A stretch of 64,000 nt of DNA, from assembly GCF_037126265.1 (NCBI RefSeq), contig NZ_JAYLLN010000013.1, forward strand, positions 1 to 64,000, written 5' to 3'. The notes beneath the pieces are model-generated. The model did not search any database and was not told the DNA's origin. It saw only the letters and a program-made list of their open reading frames with translations. Shown in pieces: positions 60,336 through 64,000 of this stretch (position 1 is the first letter of the stretch; every line of letters begins with the position of its first letter). Made by a program: the position numbers and the translations under genes. This stretch comes from Sphingobacterium tenebrionis (GTDB lineage Bacteria > Bacteroidota > Bacteroidia > Sphingobacteriales > Sphingobacteriaceae).

Positions 60336-61622
60336 ATGGCAACAGCCAGCTTTCATATTGATCCAGCATCTTTCTTACATCAAGCTTTAAACTGGTCAAA
60401 AGGCTTTGAAGTAGTTTGTTTATTTCAATCAAACGAATTTCAGAACCAATATTCAGAAATACAAAGCTTGTTAGCGATTGGAGCCAAGGATGAATTGACA
60501 GCCAATGTAGGTCGTGCTTTTTCAGAAATAGAAGAATTTAAATCCCGTTATCCGCATCAGTGGATACCGGGATTTCTTTCTTACGATCTGAAAAACGAAT
60601 TGGAGGATATTTCCACCAATCATCCAAACCCATTACAATTTCCAGACGCCTATTTTTTTATTCCTGAACTGCTGATCAAGTTTTCCAATGATCAGGTTGA
60701 AATTGAATGTGAAGGAAGTCCTGAAGCAATTTTCGAAACCATTCAAAGTTTTAAAATTCCGGATAATAGTAATAGTTATACCGGACATCTTCGCGCCAGA
60801 ATGAGCAAAGAAGCGTATTTCCACGCTTTTGAGCAGATGATTTCCCACATAAAACGCGGAGATATCTACGAAGCAAATCTGTGTCAGGAATTTTATGATG
60901 ATGCGGCAGCACTTAATAATTTAGAGGATCTGTATGAGCGTCTGAATGAAATTTCACCTACCCCCTTTTCCTGTTTCTTTAAGTGGAAGAATAAATATAT
61001 CCTAAGCGCATCTCCTGAACGTTTTCTGGCAAAACGAGGTTCGACGGTTATTTCACAACCTATCAAGGGAACTGCAGCGCGCGGTAAAACGGAAGAAGAA
61101 GATGAGATCCTTCGGCATAATCTGGCAAACAATCCAAAAGAGATTTCAGAGAATGTCATGATCGTCGATCTGGTAAGAAATGATCTGACAAGAACTGCGA
61201 TTCCAGGTACGGTAGAAGTTACGGAGAAACTGGGCGTCTACACCTTTAAGCATGTCCATCAGATGATCTCCACCATTTCGTGCCAGGTAGATAGCCGTGT
61301 AAAAGCCACCGATCTAATCAAAAACACCTTTCCTGCAGGATCCATGACCGGAGCTCCAAAACTATCGGCCATGAAATTATGCGATCGTTATGAGCATTCG
61401 CGCAGAGGAATCTATTCCGGCGCTATCGGTTATTTTGGACCCAATGGGGATTTCGATTTTAATGTAGTCATTCGTACGCTTCTTTATAATGCCGATAATC
61501 AATTCCTATCCTTTCATACTGGCAGTGCCATTACCATTGATGCAACTGCTGAACATGAATATGCCGAATGCCTAACCAAAGCCAGTGCCATTCTTCGCGC
61601 ATTGGACAGTTTCATTAAATAA
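60336..61622 (+). CDS. pabB: Aminodeoxychorismate synthase component I
   Basis: Converts chorismate to 4-amino-4-deoxychorismate for folate synthesis. 428 residues of the chorismate-binding family. The motif QPIKGTAARGKTEEEDE contains PIKGT, diagnostic for PabB (anthranilate synthases have PIAGT). FPAGSMTGAPKLSAMK and GRRGIYSGAIGYFG-type segments (SRRGIYSGAIGYFG) follow. The PabA glutaminase gene is not adjacent. Likely cotranscribed with purA (5-nt gap). Confidence 0.9.
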   Translation: MATASFHIDPASFLHQALNWSKGFEVVCLFQSNEFQNQYSEIQSLLAIGAKDELTANVGRAFSEIEEFKSRYPHQWIPGFLSYDLKNELEDISTNHPNPLQFPDAYFFIPELLIKFSNDQVEIECEGSPEAIFETIQSFKIPDNSNSYTGHLRARMSKEAYFHAFEQMISHIKRGDIYEANLCQEFYDDAAALNNLEDLYERLNEISPTPFSCFFKWKNKYILSASPERFLAKRGSTVISQPIKGTAARGKTEEEDEILRHNLANNPKEISENVMIVDLVRNDLTRTAIPGTVEVTEKLGVYTFKHVHQMISTISCQVDSRVKATDLIKNTFPAGSMTGAPKLSAMKLCDRYEHSRRGIYSGAIGYFGPNGDFDFNVVIRTLLYNADNQFLSFHTGSAITIDATAEHEYAECLTKASAILRALDSFIK

Positions 61623-61689
61623 ATTCATCACGTTTTCAACGTTTTGTAATTATTTTAATAATAAAACACCTAAATCATTAACATTTTAC

Positions 61690-61697
61690 TATTTTTG
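61690..61697 (+). promoter_or_regulatory. -7 element for asnA
   Basis: TATTTTTG (TAnnTTTG), 65 nt upstream of the chosen asnA ATG. No matching -33 TTTG at 19-20 bp. Confidence 0.45.
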
Positions 61698-61762
61698 CTT
61701 ACGATTATAATTGCTGGTCATCATCTATTAGCTGGCACTATGTTTATTAGTTGAAATTTTTA

Positions 61763-62767
61763 ATGGGAAGACATATTTTAAAAAGAGAACAAGCCATTAC
61801 GTTTGTTAAGGAAACATTTGCAACTGGATTAAAAAAGGTGTTGAACCTTACGCCGGTTTCTTCACCTATTGTGGTATTGGATGGAACTGGTATCAACGAT
61901 GACCTGAATGGCATTGAAAGACCCGTATCCTTTCCCATCAAATCGTTGGATGACCAACGCGCTGTTGTGGTCCATTCCCTAGCCAAATGGAAAAGGATCC
62001 GATTAAAGGAATTGGAGATGGAACCAGGTGAAGGTATTCTTACCGATATGCGTGCGTTAAGACCAGATGAGGATTATTCGCCGATCCATTCTATTTATGT
62101 AGATCAATGGGATTGGGAATGTTGCATTACGCCAGATCACCGGAACCTACCCTTCTTAAAGAAAACGGTAGAAGATATTTATTCGGTCATCTATTCCACC
62201 GAGCAAGCTGTTTCGGCACAATACCCACATATAGAAGCCGTATTGCCAGAAAACATACATTTCATTTCTTCCGAAGAGCTGTTATTGACCTCCCCGGATC
62301 TTACACCGAAGGAAAGGGAAAATGCCATTGCAAAAGAATACGGTGCTGTATTTTTATATGGAATCGGGGGCAACCTGTCCAATGGCTATCCGCATGATGG
62401 CCGCGCAGCAGATTACGACGATTGGAGCACCGGAAATGAAAGAGGATATAAAGGATTGAACGGCGATATTCTGGTATGGAATCCGGTTTTAGGAACTGCC
62501 TTTGAACTTTCATCCATGGGTATTCGGGTGGATAAAAAAGCTCTGATCACCCAATTGGAAATCAGGAACAGTATGGACAGGCAACAGTTAACCTTTCATC
62601 AGATGTTATTGAACGACCTCCTTCCTGAATCCATTGGAGGTGGTATCGGCCAATCAAGAATCTGTATGTTCATGCTGAAACTGAAACATATCGGCGAGGT
62701 ACAGGTGAGTATCTGGGATCCAAAACGAAAAGAATCCCTATTGGAACAAGGCGTAGAACTCTTATAA
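61763..62767 (+). CDS. asnA: Aspartate-ammonia ligase
   Basis: ATP-dependent asparagine synthesis using ammonia. 334 residues from ATG 61763 (MGRHILKREQAITFVKETFA); a TTG 12 nt upstream is an alternative. Class II-synthetase-like segments: VVLDGTGINDDLNGIERPVS, YSPIHSIYVDQWDWECCI, and GGGIGQSRICMFMLKL with the motif-3-type Arg. Single gene; the product supports asparagine formation without the glutamine-dependent AsnB. Confidence 0.96.
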   Translation: MGRHILKREQAITFVKETFATGLKKVLNLTPVSSPIVVLDGTGINDDLNGIERPVSFPIKSLDDQRAVVVHSLAKWKRIRLKELEMEPGEGILTDMRALRPDEDYSPIHSIYVDQWDWECCITPDHRNLPFLKKTVEDIYSVIYSTEQAVSAQYPHIEAVLPENIHFISSEELLLTSPDLTPKERENAIAKEYGAVFLYGIGGNLSNGYPHDGRAADYDDWSTGNERGYKGLNGDILVWNPVLGTAFELSSMGIRVDKKALITQLEIRNSMDRQQLTFHQMLLNDLLPESIGGGIGQSRICMFMLKLKHIGEVQVSIWDPKRKESLLEQGVELL

Positions 62768-62852
62768 AACATCCACACTATTATATATTCTATTATTCAA
62801 TAAAACATGCAAAAATACTGCTAACATTTTTAGTAAATAAAAATATTAGTAG

Positions 62853-62860
62853 TATTTTTG
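62853..62860 (+). promoter_or_regulatory. -7 element for the exonuclease/GIY-YIG gene
   Basis: TATTTTTG (TAnnTTTG) ends 4 nt before the ATG at 62865, implying a leaderless or nearly leaderless transcript. Confidence 0.5.
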
Positions 62861-62864
62861 TTTT

Positions 62865-64000
62865 ATGAGGGAATCACACTTTGCCATAGTCGATATTGAG
62901 ACAACGGGATCATACGCCGCTGCCAACCAGATTACGGAAATTGCCATATTCATATTCGATGGCAAAAAAATCATCGATGAGTATGTTACTTTGATCAACC
63001 CCATGTCCCCCATCCCCTTCCATATCCAGACCCTCACGGGCATTACCGATGAAATGGTTCAGGATGCGCCCACCTTTAAGGATGTCGCTGAAAACATCTA
63101 CCAAATGCTTCGAGGAAGGATCTTTGTTGCCCATAATGTTCATTTTGACTATTCCTTCATCCTTGCTGGCCTAAAAAATGAAGGCTATGATTGGAAAGCG
63201 CAACGCCTTTGCACCGTAAGACTTGCCCGAAAAATATTTCCAGGCTTCCCTTCCTATAGCCTTGGTAAGATCTGCCAATCCTTAAACATACCTTTATCCG
63301 ATCGCCACAGGGCATTTGGAGATGCAAAAGCAACCGTGGAGCTCTTTCGCCAAATTTATGAAAGGGATGAGGAACAGTACATCGCCAAAGCAGTTTCAGC
63401 AAAAGCGAAGGAACAGCGATTGCCAACACATATCCCATCAGAACTTTTCGAAAGCCTTCCATCAAGCACTGGAATCTACATTTTTCGAAATTCAAGTTCC
63501 AAGATTATCTACGTTGGCAAGGCCGTAAACATCAAAAAAAGGGTTATTTCCCATTTCAGTGGCAATAATCAAGGCGAACGGCGGCAGAAGTTCATCAATG
63601 AAATTGCCGACATTGAATTTCAGGAATCAGGCACGGAATTGATGGCCTTGATGATGGAATGTAACCTGATCAAAAAACATTGGCCGATCTATAACCGGGC
63701 CCTCAAAAAATATGAACCTAAATTCGGGCTTTTAAGCTATGAGGACCAGAATGGATACCTACGCTTATCGATCTGTCAAATCCGTAAAGGGGTCTATCCG
63801 GTCTATTATTTTAATACCGTCCATGAGTCTACCCAATTTTTGATGAAACTCATTGATACCTATAACTTGGATTATCGTTTATGTTCCTTTTTTGACAATG
63901 GAAAACAACCGAAGGAACGGGTGGAACCTGTGCTGAAGGAAAATCTTCCTGATGTGGAATCCTATAATGAACGTATGAACAATGCGCTGAACCATCTGGA
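62865..64000 (+). CDS. DEDD exonuclease fused to GIY-YIG nuclease (3' end beyond window)
   Basis: Open from ATG 62865 to the window edge (378 codons shown). Residues 1-165 are a DnaQ-like 3'-5' exonuclease: IVDIETTG (Asp10, Glu12), HIQTLTGITDEMV, VAHNVHFDYSF and a final DRHRAFGDAKAT with the HxxxxxD-type pair. From about 195 comes a GIY-YIG domain: TGIYIFRNSSSKIIYVGKAV, with Gly203-Ile-Tyr and YVG, then FINEIADIEFQESGTELMAL and NLIKKHWPIYNRALK. This is the exonuclease/UvrC-N-like architecture seen in Cho-like or PolC-epsilon/GIY proteins, presumably in DNA repair. The C-terminus is not visible. Confidence 0.88.
   Translation, partial: MRESHFAIVDIETTGSYAAANQITEIAIFIFDGKKIIDEYVTLINPMSPIPFHIQTLTGITDEMVQDAPTFKDVAENIYQMLRGRIFVAHNVHFDYSFILAGLKNEGYDWKAQRLCTVRLARKIFPGFPSYSLGKICQSLNIPLSDRHRAFGDAKATVELFRQIYERDEEQYIAKAVSAKAKEQRLPTHIPSELFESLPSSTGIYIFRNSSSKIIYVGKAVNIKKRVISHFSGNNQGERRQKFINEIADIEFQESGTELMALMMECNLIKKHWPIYNRALKKYEPKFGLLSYEDQNGYLRLSICQIRKGVYPVYYFNTVHESTQFLMKLIDTYNLDYRLCSFFDNGKQPKERVEPVLKENLPDVESYNERMNNALNHL

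Noticed and set aside
63316..63528. 70-codon frame within the exonuclease gene
   Set aside because: It is a shadow in another frame; the exonuclease/GIY-YIG reading frame across this region is uninterrupted and carries the family motifs.

Overview
The window is about 64 kb of a low-to-moderate G+C chromosome from a Bacteroidota bacterium. Gene content and gene order suggest the Sphingobacteriaceae (Sphingobacterium/Pedobacter relatives), but no 16S gene is present to confirm this. The main clues are several start regions preceded by the Bacteroidota -7 element TAnnTTTG (two with a TTTG box exactly 19 bp upstream), near absence of Shine-Dalgarno sequences, an ftsX-DUF3098-uppP-truB-ribF operon, BshB1 (bacillithiol), and secreted proteins whose signal peptides end in AxAQ or SxxQ. 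I see no rRNA, tRNA, CRISPR array, phage or transposase gene. Most of the window is ordinary chromosomal backbone.

Layout. 0-5.4 kb: grpE-dnaJ, an FtsE-like ATPase, and a LuxC-like acyl-CoA reductase divergent from a ferredoxin. 5.5-8.8 kb: a LytS/LytTR two-component pair and a dicarboxylate/amino-acid symporter. 8.9-12.4 kb: pstSCAB on the minus strand without phoU. 12.5-18.9 kb: a sulfate assimilation operon (sulfite reductase with a C-terminal HEPN-like domain, cobA, siroheme synthase domain, cysH, cysD, cysN) transcribed divergently from pst. 19-25.3 kb: an orphan HicB-like gene, a GNAT, two secreted hydrolases (one an M60 metallopeptidase) and a BlaI-BlaR1 pair with two visible operators. 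25.3-29.8 kb: a two-gene outer-membrane operon bracketed by two direct copies of a composite nested inverted repeat. 29.8-36.3 kb: sugar isomerase-like protein, an ATP-cone/nuclease-LOG operon, DUF2892, a class III sirtuin lacking most zinc cysteines, gdhA and ispE. 36.4-46.2 kb: a membrane-spanning propeller-HTH regulator, TPM protein, DUF4230, methyltransferase, Fsr-like exporter, lipoproteins and an OmpA-type porin. 46.2-46.9 kb: a large non-coding gap with an 11-bp-phased repeat palindrome. 46.9-64 kb: leuS, the ftsX-to-ribF operon, bshB1, a GPx-type peroxidase, rel, fur, purA, pabB, asnA and a truncated exonuclease/GIY-YIG nuclease.

The genes are mostly core metabolism and envelope. CysD/CysN activate sulfate to APS, CysH reduces it to sulfite, the SIR reduces sulfite to sulfide, and CobA plus the dehydrogenase supply its siroheme. 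PstSCAB on the opposite strand brings in phosphate. The least ordinary features are: (i) the two composite repeats around the outer-membrane operon; (ii) the AAGTG 11-bp-phased palindrome and a weaker relative 27 kb away; (iii) the ATP-cone plus PD-(D/E)XK protein translationally overlapping a LOG-family gene; (iv) the sulfite reductase-HEPN fusion; and (v) promoters sitting only a few bases upstream of start codons. I do not see a clear new multi-gene defence or mobile system; the ATP-cone nuclease/LOG pair is the best candidate for undescribed function.
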